Assembly (NCBI GenBank): GCA_947044405.1
Contig: CAMRHE010000656.1
Coordinates: forward strand, 325,001 to 389,000
Source: Leptodactylus fallax
Lineage: Eukaryota > Chordata > Amphibia > Anura > Leptodactylidae
Direction of reading: 5' to 3'
DNA length: 64,000 bases
Below, piece by piece: positions 51,636 to 62,966 of the stretch. Made by a program: the position numbers and the translations under genes. Each line of letters starts with the position of its first letter. The first letter of the stretch is position 1. The notes under the pieces were generated by a model. That model ran no database searches and was not told the DNA's origin. It saw only the letters and a list, made by a program, of their open reading frames with translations.

Positions 51636-54600
51636 GTGGGGCCCTTTTACACAGCTGTATTGGGCTGTATTTTGTTGTGGTGGAATTTGGGTAAATCCAC
51701 TGCAGGCAGTGTAGTGTATACCCAGCCACATGAGGCCTCAGAGTGTATTAAGGCCGGAGCCCCACGTGGTGTAAATGCCGCAGTTCGCCCGTGGCGGAAA
51801 CGCTGCAGGAAAGAAGCAGCGTTTTAAAGGGAATCCCATCCCCACTTTGCGGGAAAATACGCAGCATGTCAATTATATCTACGGCAACATCGGCGCTTTC
51901 TCTATAGATATAATTGAAGCAGAAAGTCTGCAGAGAAAACCTCTGCAAACTTTCTATGCAAAGCACTGTGGGACGAACCCTGATGCGTTGCTGCCGCGGC
52001 TTTTCCCGCAGCTCTTTTTGCTGCGGGACACCACGTGGGGCCTTAGCCTAAAGGGAGTTTTTTGGGATTTAAAGTGACACTCTGATTTTTCTGCTGACTG
52101 ATCATATTGTCGAATATACAGTAATTGCAATGGTTGTCTACCCGGTGTCTTTCATAATTCTGCTTTTACCTTCTTCAATAAGTCACATTGTCACTGTGTG
52201 AACACTTTTTTTTTTTTTTTTTTCTCTTTTCCTAGCATGTGTTGCTGTGCTAACAAGAGGTCTCTTGGTAAGGGTAGTTATTAAACCCGTAAACATAAAA
52301 GTCCTATTGAAACCTAAACCCTATTTTTACCTTACTGGTCATAGAAATAACCTAATTCTATAAAACGTAACTTTTATTGCATTTTACAAATGGAATTGTG
52401 ATCGCAATCTCACCAACAAAAATAATTACTTATCACCATCTTGTATCCATAGAGCACAATTGCTCAATAAATCCGTATTGTACACTGTACCACTGTCTGC
52501 AGATCACTGTGCAAATAAAAAGTAGAACCTAAATGCATTTACATGGTGGAAGTTTGGCAATTACTGAAACCTGGCACCTCCACCAATCAGCTGGTGAGAG
52601 TTGCTTAAAGGGGTTGTCCACTTTCTGCAAATGTTATTGAATAACAAATTGTATAATAAAAAGGTATACAATTTTCTAATATACTTTTCTGTATCAATTT
52701 CTCACGGTTCATTACCAGCCAGATGTCTGATTACTGTGCGGTGACTGTAACAAGCCGTGCACCTGTTTGTCCATCACATGACCATGGGCTGATTTTTAGT
52801 CATTGGAAGTAAACTATGAATGACAGCAAGCAGAGAGCTAGAAAACCATGAGAAGTTGATAAAGGAAATATATTGGAAAATTGTCATACAAACAATAACA
52901 TATATTTATTGAAACTTGACAGCCCATTTAACAGGAGAGGTTACACATTCATCGGTCACATGGCCTATTTGCAGCTCAGTCCCATTCAAGTGAAAGGAGG
53001 TGAGCTGCAATACCAAGCACAGGACTTTTCTCTATGTATTTTTCGGGCAGAAATCTGACGGACCCCATTATAGTCTATGGTTTTTGCGGCTAAGTGTTAT
53101 TCAAGAGGATTTGGTTTCCGTTTTTTGGGTCCCCAAGCGGACCAGAAAAACGGAAACCCAAACGCTAGTGTGAACCTAGCATCCGCCAAATCCTTTGGCC
53201 GCTTCAAATAGCTGTTCCAAAATAGGATGCTGATGGTATATCTGTAGGAAGACCCCTTTAAGTTATAACTATAATCTGTGAGTTGTTTATGGTCTCCACA
53301 TAACATCTCTACTTAGTAAAAGCAGAGTGCAAGAAACTGTTCTAGATTTTACATTTGCTGACTATGGACCTAATGTAAGTCCTTTGTCAGAGTCTATCCA
53401 TCACTAAACATGCAGCTCTCATCAGGCTATGGAGTTGGTAGGCCGAAGCTCAAGCTCCTTCATAAGTGGCTGATGATCAAGGTCAGACAGAGGCACCAAA
53501 GCTCTTCCAGTTCACAAAAATGCTAGAGATTGAATCCCTAAGAAATTGAACATGTAATTATTATACAATATTGATAATTGTCTACAAATAACTATTTTGT
53601 TTTGATGCAGAGTCGGTAACTTTTTTTTTTTCCCCTCAAGCTTTGCCCTAAACTAGCCCTGACTCCACAGCCCTGGTTCTTGTCATACTCACAAAGTTGC
53701 CGTTTGTGTTTCAGATATTAATGAACTCAATTTGCCGAAGACGTGTGAAATAGAATTCTCAGACCATGACGACCTCCTAAATTTCAAGCTAGTCATCTGC
53801 CCCGATGAGGTGAGTGTTTTCTGGTGAGGTTTGACCATACTTCATACTTGGGTCTGCCTCGGCCTGGCATATTTTTTATATTTCATGCCAGTTTTCTAGC
53901 GTGAGTTATAATGGGACTCTATTCCAGTTCTTAACTGCCGTCGATTTCCATTCTGGTGCTGGGATATCTGGCCGGAGCCTGGGCATAAATCTCTTGTTCC
54001 CTGTGCCAGTTGGGACCTTTATTAAGATTGGTGTATGATGCACCAGTCTTAATAAATAATTAATAAATCTGCTCCACTTTCTTTTTTTCACCTCCCCTTT
54101 TTTTTTTTTTTTTTTCCCCTTTTATATTGAAGCAAACCTTGATCTTGTTTGTTCTTTGACCATTGAGTACTGATTACTTTTTTGTTTAGTCATGGTATTC
54201 TATATGACTTTATTATGCGGTGTGACCCTGCTCTGATGCAGTTTTTCTTCCATGTATTTTATCCTGTTGATAATGCATATGTGCGGCCGGGCTGTGCATG
54301 ACCCTAAACAGATTAAGTCTGAGGCCCCACGTTGCGGAAACGCAGCTTTTTTGTTGTTGCAGATTTTGCTGTGTTTTTTGGAGCCAAAGCCAAGAGTGGC
54401 TATAAAAGGAATGGGAAATACATAGGATGCTCTTATACTTCTACATTCTACTCAATCCACTCCTGGCTTTGGCTCTAAAAACCGCAACAAAATCTGCAGC
54501 AAAAAGCTGCGTTTCCGCAACGTGGGGCCTCAGACTTACAATGTATTACTTCTGCCATACAGTTCTTAATTTTATTGTTTATTTAAAAAATTTAATAAAT

Positions 54601-55513
54601 GAAGAAGCAAAATTGGAGGAAAAAAACTGGAAAAGGCCACGACAGTGTCAGTTTTCATCTGTCAAAGACTGACATGTAGGTCCGTTGCCTCCCATTGAAA
54701 GAGCTTATTTACATGACAGTGAGTGATGACCATTTTAAAACTCCCTAATGTATGTGGATCTATTCACGTGGCTCTGTGTCCATCAAAACGGACAAAGAGC
54801 GTGTCAGTTTTTTTGATGGCCATGAAAAACCGCTCATCAAAAAATAGACGTGTCAATAGATCAATAGACATTCCTAGTTTTAAAAACTGCTGTGACGTCT
54901 TTTTTTCGTGTGAATATGGCCTAAAACTTGTATTATTACATAAAACAAAAAACTTTAAATAATATAGACATATTTTGTATTGTCACGAATGTAACAACCT
55001 GTACAATAAATTTAAAGCATCATTGTGTATGCCATAAACAAAACTGTAGCAGAATTTTTTTTTTTCTCCTAAGATTACATTAAAGGGGATGTTAAATTAT
55101 ATTTAAAAAAAAAAAAAAAAAAAAAGTAAAGGCTAGAAACCGTTTTAGGGAAAAAAAAAGACAATACTTACCATTTTGAATATCCTGCTGTTTCAGTGCA
55201 ACCACTCCATCCCTTGCCATTTATTTTCCCGGTCTGACCGGAAGTGGTAGTATCCTTTTTATTGTCATGTGACCACTGTAGCCAATCACCAGCCTCTGTT
55301 GTCTCATTCACGAACTGAGGTGGCTTCTGAGGCCAGTGATTTGCTTCTACTTCTTAGTCGGGACGTCAGTGGTGTGGCTGGAACTGCGGGACATTCAAAG
55401 GGTACTTTTTTTTTTTTTTTGAGCAATTTTCTTTTACTCATGTTTTTTTACTTTTCATAACGTGAGAAACTTTAATAGAGCTTAAATGTTAAAATGCAAA
55501 TGTAACAAACTGC

Positions 55514-55565
<52 letters not shown>

Positions 55566-58500
55566 AAACCTCTTAGAGCTGACCACCCAAAATTGCGTTA
55601 AAAAGTGGTCATCTAAGGGGGATGGTCTCAAAGAAGTTGGCTAGTTTGGAAAATCTGTAAACTGATGTGGTCTTCTCAAAGAGATGGTCTTTTGGAGAGG
55701 TTTCACTGTATATATAAAAGATCCATTGTCACATCCATAGGTTTTCATTGAGGCTTTCATCAGTTTTATTTTAACACAAAGGGTGCATATGTCTGCATTG
55801 GGAAGACATGTCTGCAGGAAGCATGCCTCACTGTTTTCCCCAGTCAAATAACAGATACAGTGACAGAGAACAGATAAACCTGGTTATGTATATTGGGATC
55901 AGTCAGACCATCACGTGGCGGATTTTGCACTTTAATCAGTTCTGCCCCTATGACTGTGCAGAACAAATTGGCGCAGATGTGAAGGAGCTCTAATGAAAAC
56001 TATTTCTGTCCTGCTAAACATTCTGTGTAACGTCTGTGTTTGGCCAGCCCCACCTTCCTCTATTTTGCGGTACCTATCTATAGGTAGGTTTTCTGCTGCA
56101 GAGCGGCCTGCATGTCTGATAAGAGCAGCGGTGTCTTCTCTGGAATACGCAGGATTTTTTTTCTTCTTAATTTTCTGGATCAGCAATCTGTTAACCGGCG
56201 AGGAAAAGTTGATTAAGTGTGTTAATCAGAAGTAGCCGCGCAGCACGCTTACTGGGTCTTATCTTGGACACCAGACGCTGAACCTCGGAATACCAGTGGC
56301 GTGCTTTTCAGTAGACAGCAAAGCCCAGTCCTAATTTGTATTTTGTATTTATTTAGTTTTTTTTTTTTTGTCTTGTTTTTTCAGCATTAGAACAGTTGTG
56401 ATTTTCTGCGCCATACTAATACCCGCGAGTCACAGCAATAAGATAAAGTTAACATGCAACTCTGTGTTGATATGCAGCATGGACTGAGATTTGGACCTCT
56501 TCGCCTTAAACTAAAGATAGGTCATCAATGTTTTAGTCCTGGAGAACCACCCTATTTGAACAACCCTATACCATGAAGCAGCGTACCTGGAGATAAGTTA
56601 CTTAACTGTACATTATTTCAGAATTCCTCAGTGAAAACCAACAGCACCTCCTCTACATCTTCTTCTTCCTCCTCTATTAATGCAGTACTAGCACTTTGTA
56701 TACCACTATGCTGTATTCACACTTCTGCATTTTGCGACCATGAATAATTTTTACTTTTCACGGACTGCATCCCACCCTGCTAATCTGTGGGCTGCCTGTG
56801 GTTGATCTGTTTATCATATTGCTGATCCAGAGGAAGGCAAAAAAAAAGCCTATGAGGCATATGCCAATTGCCCCATGTCAGGAGAAAAAAATTCCTTTAC
56901 TGACTCCAAATCTGGCAGTATAAAACCCTGGATCAACTTGTTTTTTACCAAAAGCCTAAAACCCATAACCATCTAGAAAGGAATCCAGGCCTTTCTTGAA
57001 CTTACATCTGTTTCTGTTCACAGACTTCTAGACTTTCATTGAGGTGATGTATCTGCATCTGTGTTTTTTATTAAAAAAACAAAAAAAAAAACACTGCATT
57101 TAACATTTTCTTTTGCAGCACAGTGATCCTTTTACATACTGATGTCCGACTGTAGCAGGTTGATCAACATTTCACTCCATCCTCATGAGCAATATAATCA
57201 TAATTTAATATAGGGTCCAATGAACTGTAGCTGTGGGGTTATATCATGATGTCTTGCCACATCAGGTGATATTTCAGCCTAGTGTCACCTGAGCAGATAA
57301 CAAGAACAGCTAAGAGGTGAGCCCAATGCCTGGCTGCTCCTGTAATGCTGCTGTATTATTGTCATGGTTTCAGACAGGTGTGTGTGGAATAAAGCTCAGG
57401 TTTATAAGAAGCAGATTTGTTCAGCCCCATGCCTCTTTATTGAGTTTGTTGTTACATATTATTGTTGTTAATTATTGTTGCTTTGCTTTTCTTAAAGGGC
57501 TTTTACAAAGGTGGAAAATTTGTCTTCAGTTTTAAGGTAAGATATGAACTGTTTTTTTCTAGCTAACTGATGGGTTACCTGTTTAGGACTATTCTTGACC
57601 CTCTGGCTTTGCTCCTTGTGGTGGAGTTTTATTACTCTTTCTGATGAAGAATTTTCGATTGCTTGTACCCCTGGGGTCCTCCCCTGGACCCGGATATTGT
57701 TGCTGTATAGTCCCCCCCCCCCCCCTTTTTTATTATTTTATTTTTTTTTTTTCCTCTTCTCCTTCTTTCTTCCCTCTCATTCTGTGTTTGTTTTTGTTGT
57801 CTCGCCACTCCTTCCCTTCCTCCTCCTTTCTTCTCTCCTTCCCCTCCTCTTCTTGTCGTTTGGCCTCTACTCGGGGATCTTCCCGTTCTCTACAGTATAA
57901 AATGTTGCTGCTGCCGTTGCAGCGATGTGTCTTCACTGTATTTTATGTCTTTTTGAAAATCAATAAACTTTGAATTGAAAAAAAGATATGAACTGTTTGG
58001 CTAAATCTTTGACATATCCAAGGTGATAGATATGTCAGTGGATTCTGCTGAAGACCTTTATGGCGGTGATCTCCCAACTAGTAGCTCAAGAGTCACATGT
58101 GTCTTGTGAATTTCTGCTGCGTAGCCTGCCTTAGGAGTCCGGGGTAATAACCATATTTTCTAGCAGTGTCAAAATTGAAATGGGTATCCACAAATGTTTA
58201 CAAATTCATGCTTCCTTAACATGTTTTTCCTCCATCTTCAAGTTAAATATCCAACAGATATTCTATTATTGGGGATTTATTGGGGTCTACAAGAAGCTAA
58301 CACCTATGAGTAGATGTAGGCTCTCACAGGCAGAGGTCGCAATAATGCCTCTAAAAGCATTTTTACACATTGAAAAACAAAAACTCTCATGCCTATTTAC
58401 ATGCCTGATACTTTCCCAGCATTTGAACACCTAATCTCTGGCGTGCATGCAGCTCTGTACCTGGCCGGATCATTCGTGTCTGAACAGGGACCAGGGCTGT

Positions 58501-61500
58501 TGCATGCCGCTGTTAAATGACTTTAATCTATTACAGTGTCCGTTAATCTGTTCCTTATCAATGGCAGAGAACAGGTTAATATGATGTAATCATCTCCTTG
58601 TGGAAATCTGCCGTACTCTTACGGCTGATGGTCACATTTTTAAATATGGTGGCCGCTCCTACACGTAGCGGGCATTTAGCACATCTAAGGTCCCGTGCAG
58701 ACCTAGATCCTGCCTCTTCATTCACTGTGTTGCCAGTATGGCACTTGTGCAGTGGGATTGCGGGAGCCATTCAATTGACAGTGAAGGAAATACGAATTTG
58801 ATCCCTTGCTGATTTATGTAAGTTTGCCCACTGACAAAGACATGAACAGACTATAATTTTAAGGGTAGGTTAATTTTAACAGTGAGAGAATATCAAAAAT
58901 AAAATCCAGAAAATCACATTGTATTAATGTTATAAATGTATTTGCATTTTGCAGAGAAGTAAGTATTTGATCCCTCTGGCAAACCAGACTTAATACTTGG
59001 TGGCAAAACCCTAGTTGGCAAGCACAGCAGTCAGACGTTTTTTGTAGTTAATGATGAGGTTTGCGCACATGTCAGGAGGAATTTTGGTCCACTCCTCTTT
59101 GCAGATCATCTCTAAATCATTAAGATTTTGAGGCTGTCGCTTGGCAACTAGGAGTTTTCTATGGGATTAAGGTCTAGAAACTGGCTAGGCCACTCCATGA
59201 CCTTAATGTGCTTCCCTTTGAGCCACTCCTTTTGTTGCCTTAGCTGTATGTTTTGAGTCATTGTCCTTCTGGAAGACCCAGCCATGACCCGTTTTTAATG
59301 TCCTGGCGGAGGGAAGGAGGTTGTCACTCCATCCATTCTCCCATTGATGCAGTGAAGTAGTCCTGTGCCCTTAGCAGAGAAACACCCCCAAGACATAATG
59401 TTTCCACCTCCATGCTTGACAGTGGGGACAGTGTTCTTTGGGTCATAGGCAACATTTCTCTTCTTCCTAACACGGCGAGTTGAGTTAATGCCAAATTTTT
59501 GTCTCCTCTGACCACAGCACCTTCTCCCATTCACTCGGGACCTTGCGGGCACTGCAGGATTTTAATCCATTACGGCGTAATGTGTTACCAATGGTTTTCT
59601 TAGGGACTGTGGTCCCAGCTGCCTTGAGATCATTAACAAGTTCCCCCCGTGTAGTTTTAGGCTGATCTCTCACCTTCCTCATGATAAAGGATACCCCACG
59701 AGGTGAGATTTTGCTAGGAGCCCCAGATCAATGTCTGTTGACAGTCATTTTGTATTTCTTCCAGACAGACAGTTGTCTCCTTCTCACCCAGCGTCTTACT
59801 TATGGTTTTATGGCCCATTCCAGCCTTGTGCAGGTCTATGATCTTGTCCCTGACATCCTTAGAAAGCTCTTTGGTCTTTCCCATGTTGTAGAAGTTAGAG
59901 TGTGACTGATTCATTGAGTCTGTGGACAGGAGTCTTTTATACAGGTGACAATATAAGAGAGCTGGCCTTAATGCAGGTAACAAGTTGATTAGAAGCGTCT
60001 AACTGGTCTGTAAGAGCCAGAACTCTTAATGGTTGGTAGGGGATCAAATACTTATTTCTCTCTTCAAAATGCAAATAAATTTATAAAATTTATACAATGT
60101 GATTTTCTGGATTTTATTTTTGTTATTCTATCTCTCACTGTTAAAATTAACCTACCCTTAAAATTATAGACTGTTCATGTCTTTGTCAGTGGGCAAACTT
60201 ACTAAATCAGAAAGGGATCAAATACTTTAAAAAAAGACAGAAGCTTTCTGCTTTCATATTATAATTTTTTTTTTTTTTTTTTAACTTTTGTGATGGAAGC
60301 AAAAGTACTGCATGCATGGTGGTAGAAGGCGTCCATCATGGTTATATTATTGTCAATGGGAACTGGAGAGAGGCTCCGTCTGTGTTCGTCACTCACTGTA
60401 AAAGTCCACTGTTGTCATCCTATGACTGACACTACCATTGTGTGAACGTCTCCTAAGGTTTCTATTGCTAAAAAGTAAAGTTATAAGTTTTTAAAACTTT
60501 ACATGGGCATATGCAAATTTCCCTTAGCTAGACACAGGGGTGGGGAGCAGCTTCATCTAGTCATGCAGTCATTGCACGAAATCACATCCTGTGAGGCCAG
60601 CAGTTAGGTAGGGTATCAGACTGATATTTGACAGTACAATGTCAATTTACTATACAGTACAATGGCTCATGACTAGATGAAGCTGCTCCCCACCCCCTGT
60701 GACTAGTTAAGGTAAGTTTGCATATGCCATAAGCTTTTAACTTTTCAGCAACAGAAAGCTTAGCGAAGGGCACCATAGGAAAGGTCATTACTTGATGCAG
60801 TACATGTTGGGGTAAGTTTAGGGTGGAATAAACTCTTGACAGTTTCCATTTTAAAGGGAGCCTATCATTAAGAAACTTAATTTTAAAGTAATCAAATTTA
60901 AAGTCTTCATAGTTGCACTTGCAGCTTCTGACGTCCGGCGTGCTCAAAATCTCGCAGCTTCTGACGAAAGCTCGCACAGTACACTCCCAAGTGCAGCTAT
61001 GAAGACAAGCAGGGGGAAGAATCATAGAGACGTTCACTAACAGGGAAGAGGCATTCAAAAGATGACGCGGCTGTCTTCGGAGCACAGGGATAACGCCCCC
61101 CTGTGCTCCGTGGAGCTAATTAGCATACAAATAAAAAGCTGTTTTTGGACTTATTGGGAGGATCTTTATAAAAGCTAGTTCACTGTCTGATTACTTTAAA
61201 ATTGAGTTTCTTAATGACAGACTCCCTTTAAGGCTGATTCTAGGGAGACTGTCATTAATCATACATAACATACTAAGTGTCTAGAGTGCAGAGTTTTATG
61301 TTGGTCAGTCTTCATTTTTTAAAACTGCAAAATATCACAAAAGACCACCGTTCTGCAACAAAGATAAAAGCTGGCAGTACCAGGCTTTATGTGCAGTCAA
61401 AATGCAGATCCCAGATCAGTGGATTGCTTTACACTTCAACATCTTTGCAGGAAAGTATGTGGGGTGGAGGGCTTCTGTCACGATTTTGTTGTTGCATTGC

Positions 61501-61648
61501 CCTTTGCAGGTTGTTCATTGACCTTTATAGCTTTTCTTTCGCAGGTTGGACAGGGCTACCCTCACGATCCGCCAAAAGTGAAGTGTGAGACAATGGTATA
61601 TCATCCAAATATAGACCTAGAGGGTAATGTCTGCCTAAATATTCTAAG
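47606..61648 (+). CDS. UBE2M: UBE2M (UBC12) NEDD8-conjugating E2, coding exons 1-4 of an incomplete gene
   Basis: UBE2M takes NEDD8 from the UBA3-NAE1 E1 and transfers it to cullins, with RBX1 and DCN1-type partners, switching on cullin-RING ubiquitin ligases. Exons: 47606-47714, 53715-53809, 57498-57536, 61545-61648, all GT-AG with matching phases. Exon 1 encodes the UBA3-docking tail starting [15 protein letters not shown], apparently identical to the human protein as I recall it. Exon 2 ([22 protein letters not shown]) and exon 3 ([13 protein letters not shown]) start the UBC fold. Exon 4 holds [15 protein letters not shown] with the catalytic Cys in NVCLNIL. The remaining exons, about one third of the 183-residue protein, must lie beyond 64000. 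Introns are large and packed with transposons. Confidence 0.96.
48755..49728. mobile_element. TTAA-flanked MITE hosting a second MITE, UBE2M intron 1
   Basis: TTAA at 48751-48754 and 49729-49732. Ends: AGAGGACCTTTCAGCTCC on the left, GGCTGTGAAAGGACCTCT on the right. The 620-bp insertion at 49066-49685 accounts for most of its length. Confidence 0.8.
49066..49685. mobile_element. Harbinger-like fold-back MITE
   Basis: 620 bp with TTA at 49063-49065 and 49686-49688. The ends share GTTCACACTACCGTTGG in inverted orientation. The interior repeats the words AACGGACAC and GTGTCCGTT in both orientations many times, so the whole element can fold back. A 3-bp TTA target is the Harbinger/PIF preference. 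Confidence 0.8.
50524..50985. mobile_element. Two adjacent GGCCCCACG-family MITEs
   Basis: A partial copy starts at CTGAGGCTAAGGCCCCACGT (about 50524). A fuller copy spans 50751-50985 (GCTGAGGCCGCACGTTGCAG to CCGCAACGTGGGGCCTCAGC). Confidence 0.7.
51606..51633. repeat. Poly-T tract
   Basis: A run of about 28 T in UBE2M intron 1. Confidence 0.95.
51749..52050. mobile_element. GGCCCCACG-type MITE
   Basis: AAGGCCGGAGCCCCACGTGG at the left and CCACGTGGGGCCTTAGCC at the right. AATTATATCTACGGC and TATAGATATAATT pair in the interior. Confidence 0.75.
52609..52927. mobile_element. TTAA-flanked MITE with ~90-bp inverted repeats
   Basis: TTAA at 52605-52608 and 52928-52931. GGGGTTGTCCACTTTC, TGTTATTGAATAACA and ACAATTTTCTAATATACTTT on the left are mirrored by AAATATATTGGAAAATTGT, AACAATAACATATA and TTGAAACTTGACAGCCC on the right. 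Confidence 0.85.
53025..53185. mobile_element. MITE related to 20220-20390
   Basis: Same ordered blocks: CACAGGACTTTTCTCT, GGGCAGAAATCTGACGG, GTCTATGG, GGGTCCCCAAGCGGACC, AGTGTGAACCTAGC. It is one-ended. Confidence 0.65.
54314..54538. mobile_element. GGCCCCACG-family MITE with perfect terminal repeats
   Basis: 225 bp. TAAGTCTGAGGCCCCACGTT and the next 14 bases (to CGGAAACGCAGCT) are perfectly inverted at the right end. The internal arms GGAGCCAAAGCCAAGAGTGG and CCACTCCTGGCTTTGGCTC pair imperfectly. This is the best-preserved copy of the family in the window. Confidence 0.88.
55080..55410. mobile_element. Probable MITE fragment
   Basis: Starts TTAAAGGGGATGTTAAA and has CCAATCACCAGCC/GTCATGTGACCACT sequence, like the interior of 26938-27272. 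The right end is unclear. Confidence 0.4.
55516..55562. repeat. (TA)n microsatellite
   Basis: An uninterrupted TA run of about 46 bp in UBE2M intron 2. Confidence 0.97.
55563..55708. mobile_element. TA-flanked mariner-like MITE
   Basis: TTGAAACCTCT at the left and AGAGGTTTCACTG at the right are inverted, and TA borders both. Internal GACCACC/GTGGTC words alternate orientation. It is about 146 bp with no ORF. Confidence 0.7.
56240..57495. other. Intronic sequence, no feature recognised
   Basis: UBE2M intron 2 between the MITE-rich part and exon 3. No coding frame or clear element ends were found. Confidence 0.5.
57555..57982 (+). mobile_element. 5'-truncated L1 3' end beside the UBE2M exon 3 donor
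   Basis: It carries a 3' UTR and tail: TTTTTGAAAATCAATAAACT, TTTGAATTGAAAAAAA. Target duplications AAGATATGAACTGTTT flank it perfectly at 57539-57554 and 57983-57998. The body includes long C and T runs (57714-57752). It has the same orientation as the gene and includes a usable AATAAA. Confidence 0.9.
58792..60228 (-). pseudogene. Decayed Tc1/mariner element with very long inverted repeats
   Basis: Inverted repeats of roughly 200 bp share AAGTTTGCCCACTGACAAAG, AAGGGTAGGTTAATTTTAAC and AAAATCCAGAAAATCACATT. They end at TTTGATCCCTT (58797) and AAGGGATCAAAT (60211). On the minus strand three transposase pieces survive: 59983-59714 ([20 protein letters not shown]), 59682-59485 ([22 protein letters not shown]) and 59552-59295 ([19 protein letters not shown]). 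The catalytic DES motif reads SEE, and frameshifts separate the pieces. It is inactive and occupies UBE2M intron 3. Confidence 0.92.
60485..60745. mobile_element. MITE, second copy of the 25740 family
   Basis: CAGGGGTGGGGAGCAGCTTC near 60535 is inverted as GAAGCTGCTCCCCACCCCCTG near 60680. The flanks AAGTTATAAGTTTTTAAAAC and GCTTTTAACTTTTCAG are complementary in part. Similar to 25740-26035. Confidence 0.78.
60855..61227. mobile_element. TTAA-flanked MITE with ~40-bp inverted repeats
   Basis: 373 bp between TTAA at 60851-60854 and 61228-61231. AGGGAGCCTATCATTAAGAA plus ACTTAATTTTAAAGTAATCA is inverted at the right end with only a few mismatches. The centre contains a palindrome around GAGCTAATTAGCAT. 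Confidence 0.88.
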
Positions 61649-62404
61649 GTATGGAACTGAGCCAGTATATTGTGTTAGATAATTCTAGTTCCCTTTAGGA
61701 GAAAGATGATTCGTATGGCCTCCTGGATTACCTTCACATCTAGCTTTAGGATGAAGCAGAAAGCTGTGCTACCACTGTGAAGGAGTTGGTAGTTATGTCT
61801 CCAGACCAGGGAATTTGTTAAATAGAAACATTTTTAGGCCCCATTTCCTGTGTATTGGAATGCAATCTAATGCTCCCTGTTGTCAACCATGTATGTGTGA
61901 TTGATATAAAACATTAGTGCTCCTTTACTATTAAGATCTGTTGCCTCATACTTAAATAGGTATTCCCGAGGGGGGCGTGGCTAGCGCTGAACATGGAGGG
62001 TCGCATGTGAGCGGAGCTCCGGTTAGAGCCGCTCATCTATCCTGAGTTACATCCTGACTTACCGGTGCCCGGGGTAGCCGTCCGCAGGAACGCACATTTG
62101 GGGCCCTCCTCTTGGTCCCGGGACTCCCGTTCTGCCGGTATCCTCCTCCGCTGGGTGGTAGTCGGTGGCCGCTACGCGTGGCCGGCGGCTGTACACTTTC
62201 ACCTGCGCCGCCGGAGCCGCTCTGTCCCGTGCTGCGGGGGCTTGGAGCTGTGATGGAGCTGCCGTTGTGGGGCTGCGCTAGTGGACCGGCCTGGAGCTGT
62301 GCGGGCACTGCTGAGGCCGCTGAGCCTGCTGTCGCCCGGGTGGCGGTTTCCCCTCTCTCCACGTGGCGGGCGGCCATCTTCATCCTGATCGGGTCGGCCA
62401 TCTG

Positions 62405-62890
62405 CTGATGGGGGGAGCGCTGAGTCTGGAGTTCCTGTTTGTCACCCCACTGACTGCTCTTCTGGGAGGCTTTTCTTATAATCCAGTGAAGGCTGCGGTA
62501 TGTACTACTGGACTGTTGAGTTACCATATGTCCTCCTATAGTTCCTCCTGGCAGCCTATGTACTTCATCACTCCGCTACTGGCCTTCTTGGAGGCTTTAC
62601 TTATAATCCAGTGACTGATGCTACCGGCACTATTGGATCGTTGAGTTACCATCCGTCCCTTCTTAGTTCCTCCTGGCAATTTGTCTATTTCACTGCTCCG
62701 CTGACGGCTCTCTCGTGGTGATATCGCTCATAATCCAGAGTCTGTTGCCATCGATACTATTGGACTGTTGAGTTACCGTCTGTCCTCGGCTGGCTGATTG
62801 GCCCTGGTGGCCCGACATAGAGGCTCCTACTGTGCAACTGCTATTAGCCAGAGACCTCGTTTATAATCCTCTGGGACCGGCCCGGTCTTG
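62405..62890 (+). repeat. Tandem monomers in the L1 5' UTR
   Basis: The word GTTGAGTTACC recurs at 62515, 62640 and 62767, a period of 125-127 bp. Each unit also carries TTCCTCCTGGCA, ACTCCGCT or TGCTCCGCT, and TATAATCCAG. At least three diverged copies precede ORF1, with partial ones at each end. Confidence 0.85.
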
Positions 62891-62966
62891 CTACCATCAC
62901 ACCTCCTCCTCTGCCAACATATCCACCCGTACGGAACGCAGGAAGAGCGGCCGCCGACTCTCTAAA

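Noticed and set aside
57595..57973. Overlapping ORFs rich in Phe, Leu and Ser in UBE2M intron 3
   Set aside because: Translation of C- and T-rich low-complexity DNA inside the truncated L1 3' end.
60642..61085. Minus-strand ORF of 147 residues
   Set aside because: It spans two separate palindromic MITEs; no domain, and its composition follows the repeats.
62033..62527. Minus-strand ORF of 164 residues, and plus-strand ORFs at 62065-62408
   Set aside because: GC-rich L1 5' UTR keeps several frames open by chance; the true ORF1 starts at 62967.
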